From contig NZ_JACZEP010000019.1 of assembly GCF_014863355.1 (NCBI RefSeq), positions 1 to 64,000 on the forward strand: a stretch of DNA of 64,000 nt. The letters run 5' to 3'. The first letter of the stretch is position 1; each line of letters begins with the position of its first letter. This stretch comes from Aminobacter carboxidus (GTDB lineage: Bacteria > Pseudomonadota > Alphaproteobacteria > Rhizobiales > Rhizobiaceae). Position numbers and translations under genes: made by a program. Shown one piece after another: positions 63,187 to 64,000 of the stretch. The notes beneath the pieces are model-generated. The model did not search any database, had not been told where the DNA came from, and saw only the letters and a program-made list of their open reading frames with translations.

Positions 63187-64000
63187 TCAGGCGTTGTCGT
63201 CTTCGCCCGTCAGCGTCTCGGTGAAGTTGCCGCCGACAACGGTCATGTCGACCGTATTGCCTTGCAGGTTGGCACCCATCACGATCTGCTGGTTGAAGGC
63301 GCTGGTGTCGATGATGGCGTCGGCGCTGGCGAAGCTTTCACCAGTGACGTAGCCGTCGTCGGAATTGCCCGAGCCCCAGTTGCCGCCTGCGCCACCTGCG
63401 CCACCGGCTCCACCAGTCGCTGCGCCGACCGTGCCGCCGCCGCCGCCGCCGCCAGCCCAGGCTGCGCCGCCAGTAGCATTGCCGCCAGTACCGTCAGCCC
63501 AGGCACCGCTCAGCGCGTTGCCGCCGTCGCCGTCGCCATAGGCCCATGCGCCACCGCTGGTGCTTGCGCCACCTGTTGCTGCGCCTGCGGTCGCCGAACC
63601 ACCGGTCCCTGCACCGCCACCGCCACCGCCGCCGCCATTGCCTTCACCGGAGCCTTCGCCATAGCCTGCGCCGAAGCCGGCACCGAAGCCTGCGCTGAGT
63701 GCATCGCCGGTATCGCCCTTGGCGTCGCCGCCATTGGCGTTGGCGTCGCCACTGTCGGCGTCTGCCTTACCGGAATCGGCGTCGCCGCCGCGGCCGGTGT
63801 CGGAGTTGGCGTTGCCGCCGTCGCCCTTGGCGTCGCCGCCTTCACCGAAGTTCAGGACCGGGATGATCGGCACGAATGCGTCGATGCCGTCGCCAGCGTC
63901 GCCCTTGGCGTCGCCGCCTTCGGTGTCGTCGATGTCGCCGCCATTGCCCGCATCGGCCTTGCCGGAATCGGCATTGGCGTCGCCGCTGTCGGCCTTGGCG
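63187..64000 (-). CDS. Gly/Asp/Asn/Ala-rich repeat protein, 5' end cut by the window
   Basis: The frame stays open from the stop at 63187 to the window edge, so the start is outside; a GTG at 63873 is not needed as a start. Upstream residues keep the same repeat style (GGDAKGDAGDGIDAF, ADSGDANADSGKAD). The visible part has GGDAKGDGGNAN-type repeats, then Gly/Ala blocks, a GGGGGGG run, and a C-terminal non-repetitive end with SADAIIDTSAFNQQIVMGAN. This end resembles the adjacent 681-residue protein in style (VVGGN turns). It is probably a secreted structural or adhesive protein. Confidence 0.7.
   Translation of the reverse strand, partial: AKADSGDANADSGKADAGNGGDIDDTEGGDAKGDAGDGIDAFVPIIPVLNFGEGGDAKGDGGNANSDTGRGGDADSGKADADSGDANANGGDAKGDTGDALSAGFGAGFGAGYGEGSGEGNGGGGGGGGAGTGGSATAGAATGGASTSGGAWAYGDGDGGNALSGAWADGTGGNATGGAAWAGGGGGGGTVGAATGGAGGAGGAGGNWGSGNSDDGYVTGESFASADAIIDTSAFNQQIVMGANLQGNTVDMTVVGGNFTETLTGEDDNA

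Noticed and set aside
63500-64000. CRISPR or DNA satellite array in the repetitive end of the window
   Set aside because: The repeats are irregular, follow codon phase and encode Gly/Asp/Asn/Ala runs; there are no constant repeats with unique spacers.

Overview
The window is about 64 kb of GC-rich, densely packed DNA. It reads as the chromosome of a rhizobial alphaproteobacterium, with Mesorhizobium, Aminobacter or a relative in the Phyllobacteriaceae most likely. The evidence is the flagellar gene order (fliP-fliL-flgH-motE-flgI-flgA-flgG-fliE-flgC-flgB-x-fliI-flgF-DUF1217 | motA-fliM-fliN-fliG-flhB-x | visR-visN, the Sinorhizobium meliloti arrangement), the ChvE-GguABC-GbpR sugar uptake block, and rhizobium-type intergenic palindromes. 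I saw no tRNA, rRNA, insertion sequence, integrase or CRISPR array.

Region 1 (1-17.3 kb) is the flagellar cluster. A long minus-strand operon carries rod, P-ring, L-ring, export and ATPase genes. A divergent plus-strand operon carries the stator gene motA, the switch genes and flhB. The LuxR-type master regulators VisN and VisR follow. fliF is not next to visN; a TMEM43-family membrane protein lies there instead.

Region 2 (17.3-29.9 kb) looks like an acylated-polyamine or amide utilisation block. A tetR-acetylpolyamine amidohydrolase pair diverges from a YtcJ-like amidohydrolase, a PotABCD transporter with two tandem PotD genes, and two tandem SxxK serine hydrolases. A 16-bp palindrome lies in the divergent promoter region.

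Region 3 (29.9-38.2 kb) is gbpR | chvE-gguA-gguB-gguC-SDR, facing galM. This is periplasmic sugar sensing and uptake with sugar oxidation.

Region 4 (37.2-55.5 kb) is an inositol supercluster. mocD-mocE-mocF (a di-iron oxygenase, a Rieske ferredoxin and a reductase, as in rhizopine demethylation) run with galM, divergent from a LacI regulator. Then come an IolI-like inosose isomerase, an inositol ABC transporter, idhA, a fused iolC-DUF2090, iolD, iolE, a small membrane protein, iolB and a divergent PanB-family protein. GGAA-N6-TTCC boxes, the published motif for rhizobial IolR, lie before iolC and, with one mismatch, before the binding-protein gene. No iolR, iolA or aminotransferase gene is in the window. 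The gene set fits demethylation of a methylated inositol such as pinitol, feeding through chiro-inosose into the iol pathway, at least as well as it fits rhizopine use.

Region 5 (55.5-64 kb) is a minus-strand type I secretion locus. A Gly/Asp/Asn/Ala-rich repeat protein (cut by the window end) and a 681-residue repeat protein lie upstream of an ABC exporter with a 250-residue low-complexity N-terminus, an HlyD adaptor and an acetyltransferase-TPR fusion. This is the least described system here and the best candidate for something new.
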